From Azolla pinnata (lineage: Eukaryota; Streptophyta; Polypodiopsida; Salviniales; Salviniaceae), in contig JBBBWG010032086.1 in assembly GCA_037176905.1 (NCBI GenBank), positions 1 to 64,000 on the forward strand: a stretch of DNA of 64,000 nucleotides. Direction: 5' to 3'. The position numbers and the translations under genes were made by a program. Below are positions 49,905 through 62,556 of this stretch, one piece after another (position 1 is the first letter of the stretch; every line of letters begins with the position of its first letter). The notes below the pieces were generated by a model, which saw only the letters and a program-made list of their open reading frames with translations, was not told the DNA's origin and did no database searches.

Positions 49905-50770
49905 GTTAGGGTTTGCTTGCCGCATTTAGGGTTTGTGTTGCCGCATTCAGGGTTTGTGTTGCCGCATTCAGGGTTTGTTTTGCNNNNNNNNNNNNNNNNN
50001 NNNNNNNNNNNNNNNNNNNNNNNNNNNNNNNNNNNNNNNNNNNNNNNNNNNNNNNNNNNNNNNNNNNNNNNNNNNNNNNNNNNTTTGCCGCAGTTAGGGC
50101 TTGTTTTGCAGCATTTAGGATTTGCTTGCTGCATTTAGGGTTTGGAGCATCTAGGGTTTGCTTGCCGCATTTAGGGTTTGTGTTGCCGCATTCAGGGTTT
50201 GTGTTGCCGCATTCAGGGTTTGTTTTGCCGCATTCAGGGTTTGTTTTGCCGCATTTAGGGCTTGTTTTGCTGCATTTAGGGTTTGCTGCATTTCGGGTTT
50301 GCTTGCCGCATTTAGGGTTTGTTTTGCAGCATTTAGGGTTTGCTTGGCTTGCTGCATTTAGGGTTTGTTTGCCGCAGTTAGGGCTTGTTTTGCAGCATTT
50401 AGGATTTGCTTGCTGCATTTAGGGTTTGGAGCATCTAGGGTTTGTTTGCAGCATTTAGGGTTTGCTTGCCGCATTTAGGGTTGTCCCTGTGTGCATCTGT
50501 CTTCAGGGTTGCCGATTCCCCCCGTGATGAGGGCCAGATTCTGATTTTTCCTGTTTTAGGGTTAGGGTTAGGGTTAGGGTTAGGGTTAGGGTTAGGGTTA
50601 GGGAGCTCTCCCTCTCCCTCTTGTATACAACCATCCGGTCGCTGTTTTCAGGTTTAGGGTTAGGGTTCGGGCTGAATCAGGGCCTGGTTTGAAGGTGAAC
50701 AGATGGAGTGCGAAGGTTAGGTTTTAGGGTTAGGGTTAGGGTTAGGGTTAGGGTTAGGGTTAGGGCTTAA
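49905..50770 (+). repeat. TTTAGGG-type arrays and TTAGGG tracts before the VWA gene
   Basis: 49905-50490 is a tandem array of about 24-bp units of the form 'gccgcatttagggtttgtgtt', with an N gap at 49984-50083. 50556-50602 and 50723-50765 are pure TTAGGG hexamers. The array ends about 100 bp before the start codon at 50862. The open frames over it (AAFRVCVAAF...) are artefacts. Confidence 0.9.
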
Positions 50771-50861
50771 GGATAGGGCTAGGATTGTCGCTCCGCCTGT
50801 AGCGATTCTAGGGTTTATGCCATGAGAAGCTCGAATTAGGGTTTTCCCAGGTAAGGCATCG

Positions 50862-53800
50862 ATGCCTCCCCCTCAGCCGAGCTTCCTCCATGGCGGCCCT
50901 GAGAGCTCCCCCTTGGGCTGGGAAGGGGCCCGATTCCCCCTCTCCAGGCTGGATCTGGAGAATCTCGCCGGGATTTCGCTCCGCAGATCCACGGCCAAGC
51001 GAGACGATCCTCTGCGGATGCTGCGGCGATGGCGGAAGGAGTATTTTCTGCGGGGCGAAGCTCCAGAAGGTCGCTCCTGCAGCACCAGCATTCGGATCCT
51101 CGGCAAGAACAAGAAAGGCTGGACCCTGCTCAAGGTCCGGCCTGCAAACCCTAGCGATCTGCCGAACAGAGCGGGCGCGCGGAGGGGAGAGCTCTCGCCC
51201 GATCTGGTGAAGGAGATCTGGGGAAACGCTGCAGATGCTGCGCGCCTCGACAGTCCCGACTGCAGATCGATCCCCTTGGACCTGGAGATGGAGATCAGCA
51301 AGGTAACGAGGCTCTTCTCCTTCAAACCTGGTAGCTTTCCGCCATGTTCATGGACTGTGCATGTATATGTGGTCGAAAGCGCTGGAGCACAAGACAGCAA
51401 ATTCACCATAGCCAGCATGATCATGGGCTCTGTATGTATATGTGGTCGAAAGATCTGGAGCACAAGACAGCTATCCGCCATAGCCAGCATGATCATGGAT
51501 TCTGTCTGTATATGTGGTCAAAAGATCTGGAGCACAAGACAGCTATCCGCCATAGCCAGCATGATCATGGATTCTGTATGTATATGTGGTCGAAAGATCT
51601 GGAGCACAAGACAGCTATCCGCCATAGCCAGCATGACTGATCATGGACTCTGTATGCATATGTGGTCAAAAGATCTACAGCACAAGACAGCTATCCCCCA
51701 TAGCCAGCATGATTGATCATGGGCTCTGTATGTATATGTGGTCGAAAGATCTGGAGCACAAGACAGCTATCCGCCATAGCCAGCATGACTGATCATGGAT
51801 TCTGTATGTATATGTGGTCGAAAGATCTGGAGCACAAGACAGCTATCCACCATAGCCAGCATGACTTATCATGGATTCTGTATGTATATGTGGTCGAAAG
51901 ATCTGGAGCACAAGACAGCTATCCCCCATAGCCAGCATGACTGATCATGGACTCTGTATGCATATGTGGTCGAAAGATCTACAACACAAGACAGCTATCC
52001 CCCATAGCCAGCATGATTGATCATGGGCTCTGTATGTATATGTGTTCGAAAGATCTGGAGCACAAGACAGCTATCCGCCATAGCCAGCATGATCATGGAC
52101 TCTGAATGTGTATGTGGTCAAAAGATCTACAGCACAAGACAGCGATTCACCGTAGCCAGCATGATCGTGGACTCTGTGTATGCATTTTGTGGTCGAAAGA
52201 TCTGGAGCACAAGACAGCTCTCCACCATAGCCAGCATGATCATGGAGTGTGTATATGTGGTCGAAAGATGTGGAGCACAAGACATCTCTGCACCATAGCC
52301 AGCACGATCATGGAGCATGTATATGTGGCTGTGAATTCGATCGAAAGATCTAGAGCTATCCGCCTTGATCATGGACTACTGTGTATATGTGGTCAGAGAA
52401 GACCTAGAGCACCTGACAGCTATCCGCTATAGCCGCCATGATCATGAACTGTGTATGTGCTTGTGCATAGCCACCATGATCAGGGACTGTGTATGTGGTT
52501 GTGCATTTGGTCGGAAGATCTAGAGCACCTGACCGGCTATCCACCATGATCATGGATTGAATGTAGGTTGTGCATTTGGTCCGAAGATCTAGAGCACCTG
52601 ACCAGCTATCCAACATGATCATGAACTGTGTATATATGTGGTTGTGCGTTTGGTCGGAAGATCTTGAGCACCTGACAGCTATCCACCATAGCCACTGTGA
52701 TCATGAACTGTGTATGTAGTTGTGCATATCCACCGTGATCATGGACCGTGTATATATGTGGTCGAAAGATGTAGACCATGTTTCTTCTTCCATGAAAGAG
52801 AACATGTGGGTTGTCCTGTTCTTCTGCATTGCTTGCTTTTCCTGCAAGCAGCAGCCGTTTGCAACCATCTCTGGTCATGGGTAATGAGCATCGACCAGAT
52901 CCGTGCCAGGAAAAAACAACACAGGGAGATCAAAGCAGCCGAGACTCTGATGGATGTTCTGCTCAAGAATTGGACTTACTTCGAGCACACACATGGAGAT
53001 GTTCAAATGGTACAGCTAGCTGCTCGATTATATCTGCACTCTCTAGCGAGCAAGCGAGGTTCTTACCATGTTTTTTTTTTCTGGTTCGCCTATGTTCTCC
53101 TTTCTGTTTGTTTGTTGAGCAGATCGAGAAGCATGTACATGCCAAATACTGCGAGAATGAATTCAACCACTTCCTTCTGGAAGGCGAGCAGCATGTCCAT
53201 GGGCAGTTGCACGTGCGTTTGCATTCTCTGATCCCGGAGCTACGTCAACTCTTGAGCAACCTCAGGAGCCAGATTCTCCCGACCCATTACCAGGCATGTG
53301 TAATTTCTGACTGCACTCCCTACTGTTGTGCTCTCATAGATCCATTGATATCTGAAGTGGGTATACATGCCATGTCTATCGAGATTGAATGCGTATTTCT
53401 GTTAAACAGCTCTTCTCGGTGCATTTCTATACAGCCTATTATAATCATAGAGAAGGTGAAATCAACATCCATCCATCCATATCCAAGGGGGCATAAGTCA
53501 TATGTACTGAATCAAATTAAGCATGTGCTTTGTCTCTCTGATAGTATTAATGAGCTGCGTTAATAGTCTAATGATAGAATCAGGTAATCTGCAACATCTC
53601 TCAAATACAATGAGTGTGTTCAACAGTGAATGATAGGATTGGGTAATGAATGCTACAACATCTCTTGAATCAAAGGATTGTTTGTATCCAGCATTGGTTG
53701 ACCACAGACATTTATTGTGCTGACATGAATCTGTGTTAAGTACATGTTACACATGCATTGATAGAATGTGTATACACAGGCGCGCGCACACACACACATG

Positions 53801-56800
53801 TATATGTATATGTGAGGTCTGTTGGGTGAATAACATTCCAGGAGCTACCTGTTTGGAGCTCGCCGCGCTTGGAGGAGATTCCAGAGCTGAAGCTACCGCC
53901 GATGCCACCGATGCCGAAGCTGTATCCGATAGAAGGGCTGGTACCGGTTCCTTCTGAGGAGGATGAATGCATACCCAAGGATTTGGAGGCGCCCGCTTTC
54001 AAATCACCAGTCCCTAAAGAGCACCCACCCCTCATTTTACCAGAGCCCATCCAGGTACCACCGTTGGTTCTGCCCGAGATGACGGCACTCGTGGAGGATG
54101 AATCAGCCATCGACTATGATGAATACAAAGAAGAGGAAATGCCCAGTTTTGTTCCGCCTCACCAGGATCCACTGCCTCAATGGGAGCCACCCGCTGTGGT
54201 CGGATTACCCCCAGAGCCAGAGTATTTGGTACCAGACATCGTTCCTCTGCCCAAATTGGAGCCGATCCCATCCTTCGAATTGCCATTCATGGATCCTCGG
54301 CCTTGTGAGCGATCGTACTATGAGCTTGAGAAAGGTGCGAGAGGCGTGTGCGATGGGCTTTGCAGCAAGTTTGGGCGCAACCATCGGTTTGTACCGGGGA
54401 AACAGAGGAAGGAGCCATGTTTCGGGAAGCCACCTCCGCTGTTAGCACTCCCCCCTGCTCCATTCCCTGGAGCCGATTCGGTTGATCTGCACATCGAAGA
54501 GATCCAAGGGCTCCTTTCGGGTGAGGGGCGCATCGAGCCTCTGTTCACTCCCGGTATACCCATCTTGGCCGAACCGCCCTTTCAGCCCCCTGTCCCTGAG
54601 CAACTGCCCATCTTTGTTCCCCCGGTGCTCGAGGAAGAGCCTCCGTATACGCCCCTCCCATCTCCTAGGATCCCCTCCTGGAGTGAACCTAAGCCGCCCT
54701 ATCCGTTTGGCTGGCTCTGTGGCCAGCGCCCCATCTTCCTCGTCGATTGCGGTGCTGCCATGAGAGGTGAGCGCATGGATGCTGTCCAGAAATGCCTCCA
54801 GCATTTGTTCAGCCCTGGTGGTCAGGTACTTGATCCTCATGCTCTATCTCTCTCTTTTGTTACATGCCTACTTATGTCTGAAAAAAAAAGGGCACGGGAA
54901 ATGCACAAACACTGAACCCAACATTAGTTAATCCTATTCAAACAAGAGCCAAAAATGTGTTTAGAAAACTAGTTTGCTTGCTGATTTGCTTAGATGCTGC
55001 TGGCCAACTATCTGTGAAAAAGCAATGGGAATGCAAGACACTGAAATAAACCAACTGGAATAAGGGGGGGAAAAAGGAAAGTTTGCTTACTAGCTTTGTT
55101 TATACGTTAACTAGTACCTAATATCTTGGCCTTTTGCACTAAGATTAGTCAGTGATGCTAAATCTTTCAGTTATAGATTTTCTAGCAGTTTTGGCCATGT
55201 CTGGCATATGATGAGACTGTCTACATTCCCATACTTTCACACACTGTACTTGCATAGAGGTTTATCAGAACCAGAATGTCTTGATTGGTGCTTGGTAGAG
55301 TGATCAGACAAGAGGCCGTGGACGAAAATTAGGTTTAGTTCTTTTAATCGCATCGTGCATCATTCATTGTACCAGCAAGGTTGTTGGTGCTCAAGTTGAG
55401 GTTTTAACCCTTTCGTTCGTTGAGATGATGCAGGTTTATATTGGAGCAACCCACTTCGATATTATCATGTATTCGTTTGATGCATGGAGCTTCGGGGACA
55501 TAGAGAATTCTGTTATTTACAAACAAACAGCAGCTTCGAGATATGTGAAACCTTTAGAGGTATATTACTTAGTCTAAGATTTATACTGAAATACAAAGAA
55601 AACTAATCATCTGCTGAGTAGAATTATCAATGTCAAGCACTACTATATTCAAAGGAAATATAAACCATTTAAAGAAGGTTGACAACATACAACATTTTTC
55701 TAGTAAATAGTATACAACATTTTTCGAGTAAATAACACATTGACAGTGTACAACATTTGATCTAGAATGGGAGGAATTCTTGCTTTTAACTGTAATAATT
55801 TATGGGAACACATTATTATCAGAAATGTTTCAAACCTTGAACGAAATGGTTTTCAAACCTTGAACGAAATGGTTTTCAAACATCATAAGCAACTGTGGCC
55901 AGTGATTAAGGGGTGCTATAAACATGATCCACTGATGTATGTATGCACTGCTATAAGAGAATTGATTCCGTCAAATGATCAAGTATGTATGTAGCCAATG
56001 AGAGTGAAGTCACCTGAAACGCTTGAATCTGCTCTCGGATGGGCATCGAGGTGGAACCCAACTGGTGCGAGCAACCTATGGAAAGCTTTAACTCTAGCAA
56101 CTAGTCGGACCTTTGCAGATTGCATATATCTGTTCAACGAAGGAAAGACGGACAAGCCTGTCCTTGTGAGTTTTGCTTCTTCTTCCTCTTCTTTCTCATT
56201 CAATTGATATATGGAAAATATACGAAGCATCTGGAAGAATTCCTGTTATAAAATCAAATTTAGGTTTCCAGAGTAAGCATATGAAGGGTTTGTAATAACC
56301 TACATCATTGACCAGCCACAGTACCCAACCATGTCAGATCCTTGAATTCTTGAAGCAAGCTCAATCTCAAGGAGGCCACTTGGTTCCCATCCACACGATA
56401 GGCTTGTGCACCAGCTCGCCGAAAGCACGTTTCCTGAAGAGGATTTCGGCCGTCAGCGGTGGTAGCTACATCGAGCATGACTACAGGCAAAAGGAGATCC
56501 CTCAGCAAGCATCCTCGGAAGAGGAGGCGGAGGACATACGGTGGGCGAGATCGATGGTGGAGATGGAGCAGCAGAAGAGAGCCGAATCGGGCAAGAGGGT
56601 AGACATAAAAGAGATGATCGAGCGGGTGAAGAGCCAGTACGAGCCGGTGCGGATCTTGCCACGCTTGCAAGCTCACAAAGACAGGCGCGAAGAGCACGAA
56701 AGAGCTTACGGGAGGCGGATCGAGGCGGTGAGGGAGGAGAACGCGAGGAGGGTGTCGGCGGCCGAAGAGTCGCACGAGCAGCTCACGGCGGAAATCATCG

Positions 56801-58302
56801 AGAGGAACCGCAGGAATCTGCGGGAGGCGGAGGAGAGATGGGCGGGCGAGGTGGAGAAGGTGAGGGCCCACAACCGGGCGTTGCTGGAGAGGTTTGCGAA
56901 GTGGAAGCACGATACGGCGGAGATCGGGGAGCAGAACGAGAGGTGCGTGGCAGAGGCGAGGAGGAGATTCGCGGTGGATTTGGAGGCGATCGACGCGAGG
57001 AACGCGTCGATCATGGAGGCGGCGACGAGGGAGCACGCGGAGGAGGCGGAGAGGATCGAGAGGATGAACGAGCGGCGGCAGGAGGCGGCGAAGCAGCGGC
57101 AGGCGAAGATCGACGCGGAGGCGGCTTCGATCAACAGGATGCGGAGGGAAGAGCACGAGGCAGCCGTAAAGGCCACCGAGGAGCTGAATGCATCTAATCT
57201 GTCGGAAGCTCGCAAGCTGCACGAGGAGCGGGTGGAGTCGATCAGAAGCTGGAATTCGCTGCGGATGAGGGAGGCGGAAGAAGCCCACGCCCAGCGGCGA
57301 ATCGAAGCGCAGGCGGAGAATGCGAGGAAGAAGACGGCGTTGAAGCGGAGGCTTGAGGAGATAGAAAGGAATCGGGACGAAGCCATGGCCGGGCATCGCG
57401 AGGAGGTGGCGAGGGCGATCGCGGAGCACACGCGGGCTGCGGAGGAGATCGATGCGATGAATGCGGCGAACGAGGGGCGAGCACGATCCAAGTGGGCAGG
57501 TGCGAGGGATGCGATCGACGAAGAGAACAGGGAAGCGCTGGAGAAAGCTCGGAGGGAGAACGAGGACGCGAGGGCGAGCGTGCAGGAGATGAACGTGGAG
57601 CTCGCGGAGCGGCGGCTGGCGCTGAAGCGGCGAATCGCGGAGATCGTTCGATCGAACGAGGAGACGGCGAGGAGGAGGAAGGCGGAGTGGGCGAAGCGGT
57701 GCGAAGCAGCCGAAGCTGCGTATCGCGATCGAGTCTCGAGGCTCAAGGAAGATCACAAGCGGCTCGCGGAGGAGGCGAGGCGCAGGAACGCCGACAAGCT
57801 CCAGGCCTCGCTCCTCGATCACCGCGCCAAAGCCGCTGCCGCGGAGTCGTACAACGAGGCGGTTCGGCCCTTTGTCGAATCGTCGAACGCGGTTCGCGCG
57901 GAGATCGATCGGATCCGCGCCTTCCTCCGATGCATCGTCGCCGGTGGCGTTCTCGGGGCCCACGATCGTCCTCGCCCCTCGTCCTTGGAGTCCGACCTCG
58001 ACCAGCTCGCGCTCTCGGATCGGACCCTCGGCCCCAAATTGCTCGTCGAAGCTCTGCGATGCGCCTATGGCGGTGGTAGAAGGAAGGAGAAGGAGAAGGA
58101 GAAGGAGCGAGGAGAGATCGGTGATGGTAGCTTGATGATGATGATGATGGTGGTGGAAGCGAGCAGCAGGCGTCGGCCCTCGTCCTCCGCTTTCGCTCAT
58201 TCCCTTCCGCGTGCGCTCTCGCCCTCCCAGCTCTTCCCCATCCATCCTCCCCGAGCTGCCTCCCACAACTGCATCGATCGCGATCCTCGCCGATGCTCTT
58301 AA
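50862..58302 (+). CDS. VWA-domain, proline-rich, coiled-coil protein (VWA3-like, probably ciliary)
   Basis: Likely exons: 50862-51302, about 52850-53009, 53123-53299, 53842-54825, 55434-55559, 55995-56165, 56338-58302; about 1340 aa. Phases agree except into exon 2, whose start is unresolved. Exon 4 is proline-rich (repeated P-x-L-P-x-P). A VWA domain spans the end of exon 4 to the start of exon 7: RPIFLVDCGAAMRGERMD, THFDIIMYSFDAW, NPTGASNLWKAL, CIYLFNEGK, LVPIHTIGL, FLKRISAVSGG. Its layout resembles VWA3A/VWA3B of animal cilia. The metal site is degenerate, with DxGxA for DxSxS and NEG for TDG. Residues coded at 56700-57800 form a long charged coiled coil with asparagine every 22 residues. 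The last 70 residues are low complexity and may be mis-modelled. Ciliary role is inferred from similarity. Confidence 0.75.
51340..52780 (+). repeat. 72-76-bp tandem repeat in intron 1 of the VWA gene
   Basis: 'gccagcatgatcatgg' with 'gtatatgtggtcgaaagatc' recurs about 18 times. The first units are exactly 72 bp (anchors 51411, 51483, 51555, 51627), then 76 bp through an added 'tgat', then degenerate. Because 72 is a multiple of three, the frame of exon 1 stays open through the first units to 51716. Confidence 0.9.
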
Positions 58303-58617
58303 AAACCGCCGCCACCGAAACAGAAATCCTCCCGCCCGCAGCTCAGATCCCCATATGTTCTTTGGAAGCAGGAAAGGAAGCGGTCGAAATCTCGCTCGCG
58401 ATCCGAGACCTCCTCCCTCGCTCAGCGTGCTTCGATCGAAGAATTCGAAACCAGGTATGATCCCTCTCGACTCTCGATTCTTTTTCCGATTGTCGGAATT
58501 TGTTTAAAGAATGTCCAAACAAAACAACCAAGAAACAAAACACTTCGCTCCGGTGGCGCAGGACGTGACCTCCGATCCCGACCGATTCTCTCCGGATGCT
58601 TCGGATTCTTCGAGCCT
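58303..58617 (+). CDS. Possible first exons of an unidentified gene
   Basis: An ATG at 58355 opens MFFGSRKGSGRNLARD and onward to NSKP, ending in CCAG|GTATGA at 58454. A second piece, 58562-58617 (from GCAG to CCT|GTAAAG), continues in frame (RDLRSRPILSGCFGFFEP). Codon composition is GC-rich like the VWA exons. They could belong to the dynein gene starting visibly at 62981, but the phase into 62981 does not fit directly. I do not recognise the peptide. Confidence 0.3.
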
Positions 58618-59963
58618 GTAAAGAATCTGGAAATTCAAGGTTGGGGCATTTGTACATGTACCGATGGATGTTAATTGAGAGGTAAAAAAAACACAAGTTG
58701 TCTCTCATCTTCTCTGGCAAGTTTGGCGATTTCTTAAGGTTTGCGCTCTTATCCAGCCTTTATTAAATTGTCATAGACATACGAAAACGGGTTGAGAATC
58801 GAACCCCCTTTGCCTTCGTGGTTATAATCAAAGTAATCCAATTGATATGTATTCCCCGTGAATCTTGGCTATATACATCCCTGACCTAAATCTCCGCGCC
58901 TCTGACGTAATCCTTGACATAATCTTAGACACCTTCAACCTAATCTCTGGTCTAATTTAATCCCGGCATTCCTGATCTAATCTTTGTGTCGTAAGATCTA
59001 TATTTTCAACCCAATCTTCGATCCCTTGTTTTTTTGTTTTTTAGCGCAGGCCTGATCTATAATCCGTGTCGTAAGCCCGATTGTTTTATTAACCTAATCT
59101 CTGTCGTAATCTTGATGCTTTTATTCACCTAATTAATCTCTATGTTCTCGACCTAATCTTGTAGACGCGACACAATCACAAAATCTTCTGGCCTGATCCT
59201 AGTAGTTTGAGTTAATCCTTGCGCTCTAATCCGTGCACTCCTGTCTTAATGTATCCAACTCTTGTGCCCACAAGAGCAATTCTCTAGGCCAATCTTGATT
59301 CCTCAGATAAATGGAGTAGATAATGAATGAAGGTATGCCCCTTGATATCAAAGAAGATGGGCATGATCTATGGGGGACCATTGTTGAATAAAAAGGGCCG
59401 ACGATGAAAAAAGCACGAAGAGAAGATGCCCAAAATGAAATATCGATGTTGAATATGAGAAGAAGGATCGATTACGCTTTTTGATTAACCAGAAAGTTAA
59501 GCACATGTTCGACGATGTGAATTAAATCCGAAGATCTAATTCAAAGATGAGTGTGCCGACAATCTAATTCGAAGTGGATCTCAGTAAAGGTCAAGATGTA
59601 AAAGGAAAAAAAAAAAGTTTGTCGTCTATTAAGTAAACGCAGCGAAAGTTATTATCGCCCCAACCTAAACATGCTCAAGATGAAACAAGATTAATTGTCC
59701 CTTTGGGTTGAGGTAATCAGAAACAAAAAAAAGGAGCAATCATAGATAATGATGAACAAACACTAGAGGAGGATTGAGTTAGGAAGCTTAGGAGAAGATG
59801 CTTTAGAATCTAAGAACAAGGTTCAAAGGCATCTGATACTGTAAAGACGAGTCTAAACCTACGGCTTTAATCATCGGATTTCATTGCTATGGAAACAAAA
59901 ATGGATGGTCTATCGGAATGGAAGGCAGTCAAAATCTGACAAAATATTTAAAGGAAAGCTCCA
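58618..59963. other. Stretch without a recognised gene
   Basis: 58870-59290 has loose repeats of 'cctaatcttgacctaatc'. 58775-58835 on the minus strand contains GGTTCGATTCTC, a B-box-like word (possible SINE, weak). 59300-59960 shows no coding signal. Confidence 0.5.
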
Positions 59964-60826
59964 AATCTTGCAAAGATTGCACTTGGATTCAGAACCCCAG
60001 TCGTTCCACCCATGCATATGCACTTGGCAAAATAGATTGTGCACTTGGTGTTCACTGATTCCTTACACTTGGGGTTTTCAGAACTCCAACGATTCCACCC
60101 ATGTAAGAAGATTGCACTCGCACAGATCATCACTTCCACACCCCCATCATCTCAATCGTCGTCGAGGCAACTTTCATTCTTTTGGGCAAGCTTTCTGCCT
60201 AAACCCTGGAAACTGTACATGTATATATCTCCTCTGAAGCCGATCCTCGGTGGATTTGTATATGCGCCTCAGACTGCAGTCTCAACCCTTGCCTCCCCGA
60301 CCGTGTGATAGCAGCATTGGAAGAAAGACCAATGCTTGCCTCGCAATCGTCAGAGTCGAATTAAAATCTACTGATAAGCGAGAATCCTGCCCCGGTTAGC
60401 CCCTCGGATTACCTCCTAATACTTACATGTTTATGTACGAGGTACGAATCACTTCGTACACTTCACGTACAATATGCTTCGACCAAATTGCGGAACGATG
60501 AAGAACAACTGGCCTTATTCCATGGGGGACATCCCACAATGGGCTTGCCTGGCTATAGCTTGGCAACGGAATCTCCCGTCTCATGTTCTCATGTTCTCAT
60601 GTTGTCATTTGAGGATAAATGAATGAAGGAAGTGTATTTCGTAATGTCGAGAAACTATGGGCGTATCGAGGGGCATGAATAGGAATACAGAAATACAGAT
60701 ACGGAATGTACGGGTATGAATGGAAATAGGAGAAGAAATTCTGAGGGGTATGATCTGGCAATACGGTAACAAAATACAGCTGGATAATTTGATTTGTGCG
60801 AATTTATCGAAAATAGGGAAACCCAC

Positions 60827-61810
60827 AAAAAATGGGCCAACAAATTTATTTTAACGCGTACTAAAACTAGAAATTACACATTAACACGTCGTTTTGTTTC
60901 TCACTAAAAATTAGCGCGCAGTTAATTGATTAACATTGAATTGCTTAGATTTTGAAATTGCAAACTCTTGTCGATCAAATACATCAAGGGAATGGATCAG
61001 TAAACATCAGTACAAAGTGGGAAACGATAAGTAAATAGCAGTGGGAAGATGAAGAATCAATGAGCACAAGAAGTGATGGATGGAAGTGATTCGTAAGAGA
61101 TGGATAGAATCAATCAGCGAGAAGCGATTAAGAAGTAGCATTAGCAGCGAGGCGATGAATAAAATCGAATTAGTAGGAATTAATTGGACGTTAACTTCTA
61201 GCGAGAAATAAACGTAGGCGTTAATATGTAATTTGTTAATTTAGTTGGTGCTAAAGTGTGATTAGTAAACTAGGAAAACTACCGAAAAACGTCGAATAAA
61301 ATTATTAATTTTGTTTTAATGCATATTAAAAATAAAACATTTGCATATTAACACCCGGTTTTACCTTTCACTAAGTCCAGTTAAATCCCACTAATCGATT
61401 TTATTCCTTCCCTTACTTCTTAAAAGCTTCTCGCTAATCGATTCTATCCTTCTCGCACTAATCACTTCCATCTCTCTCTCTCGTTAATCCTTTCTCTTCC
61501 CACTGCTATTTACTAATCGCTTCCATCTATCTCTCATTAATCCTTTCTCTTCCCACCGTTATTTACTAATCGCTTGCGACATCGTGCATCTGTTTACTAA
61601 TCGATTCCCTTACTATATTCGATTAACAGAAAGGTAGTAGCTCCGGAATCTAATTAGTTTGGCATTGATCACTTAACTGGATGTTAAATTTTAGCAAGTG
61701 TCAATATGTAATTTACAATTAGTAGGCGCTAAATGTACTTAGTAAACTATAAATAAGAAATTAACAATTAATTAATTAATTAATTAGTTAATTAATTATT
61801 TTTGGCCATT
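60827..61810. mobile_element. Foldback element with inverted arms, copy 2
   Basis: Orthologous position to 48868-49748 within the duplication, about 100 bp longer through local duplications ('ctaatcgcttccatct...' is repeated near 61460-61545). The termini are the same: AATGGGCCAACAAATTT and TTTTTGGCCATT. Confidence 0.7.
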
Positions 61811-61969
61811 GGATGCGTAGCGCTTCACCATCGCTCTGCTCTGCCCAGCATCGATCCATCGATCCATCGATCGATCGATCTTCTGCTTGCTCCTGGGAAC
61901 CATGATGAAGATGAAGACGACGACGACGACGACGACGACGATGATGGTTATGATCAGCTGCCCCGGACT

Positions 61970-62556
61970 CAGTTAGGGTTTGCTTGCCGCATTTAGGGTT
62001 TGTGTTGCCGCTTTCAGGGTTTGTGTTGCCGCATCCAGGGTTTGTGTTGCCGCATTTAGGGTTTGTGTTGCCGCATTTAGGGTTTTTGTTGCCGCATTTA
62101 GGGTTTGTGTTGCCGCATTTAGGGTTTGTTTTGCAGCATTCAGGATTTGCTTGGCTTGCTGCATTTAGGGTTTGCTTGCCGCATTTCGGGTTTGTTTGGC
62201 AGCATTTAGGATTTTCTTGGCTTGCTGCATTTAGGGTTTGTTTGCCGCATTTAGGGTTTGTTTTGCAGCATCTAGGATTTGCTTGGCTTGCTGCATTTAG
62301 GGTTTGCAGCATGTAGGGTTTGCTTGCCGCATTTAGGGTTTGCAGCATTTAGGGTTTGCTTGCCGCATTTAGGGTTGTCCGTGTGTGCATCTGTCTTCAG
62401 GGTTGCCTATTCCCTCCGTGATGGGGCCCAGATTCTGATTTTTCCTGTTTTAGAATTAGGGTTAGGGTTAGGGTTAGGGAGCTCTCCCTCTCCCTCTTGT
62501 ATACAACCATCCGGTCGCTGTGTTCAGGTTTAGGGTTAGGGTTAGGGTTAGGGTTC
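61970..62556 (+). repeat. TTTAGGG-type array and TTAGGG tracts before the dynein exons
   Basis: Second copy of the array at 49905-50770: 24-bp 'gccgcatttagggtttgtgtt' units, then TTAGGG hexamers at 62457-62480 and 62529-62555. Confidence 0.9.

Larger units (their letters stand above)
47223..50682. repeat. Segmental duplication, copy 1
   Basis: Matches 59964-62569 over most of its length in the same orientation. Corresponding landmarks are 47223/59964 start, 47885/60178, 48570/60513 ('ccatgggggacatcccac'), 48868/60827 foldback element, 49749/61811, and end 50682/62569 ('cgggctgaatcag'). Copy 1 additionally has the last pectate lyase exon (47493-47714 with flanks), a solo LTR (48005-48350) and a longer telomere-like array with an assembly gap. 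Confidence 0.9.

Noticed and set aside
49906-50422. Long frames over the telomere-like array (AAFRVCVAAF, NAAKQTLNAA)
   Set aside because: The 24-bp repeat unit keeps all frames open. The assembly gap lies inside. Repeated again at 61788-62348. No gene signal.
50556-50765. TTAGGG hexamers as a real chromosome end
   Set aside because: The tracts are short, lie between genes, and continue into coding sequence. They are interstitial.
51340-52780. 72-76-bp units suggested a CRISPR-like or coding repeat
   Set aside because: Units repeat head to tail without unique spacers and lie in an intron. Only the first few keep a frame open.
56305-58266. A 653-codon open frame antisense to the last exon of the VWA gene
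   Set aside because: It is Arg/Leu/Pro-rich shadow coding opposite a charged, GC-rich coiled coil. The plus strand has the VWA continuation and the 22-residue register.
58775-58835. Possible tRNA gene on the minus strand (GGTTCGATTCTC)
   Set aside because: Only the B box fits. I could not pair an acceptor stem or anticodon stem, so at best it is a SINE remnant.
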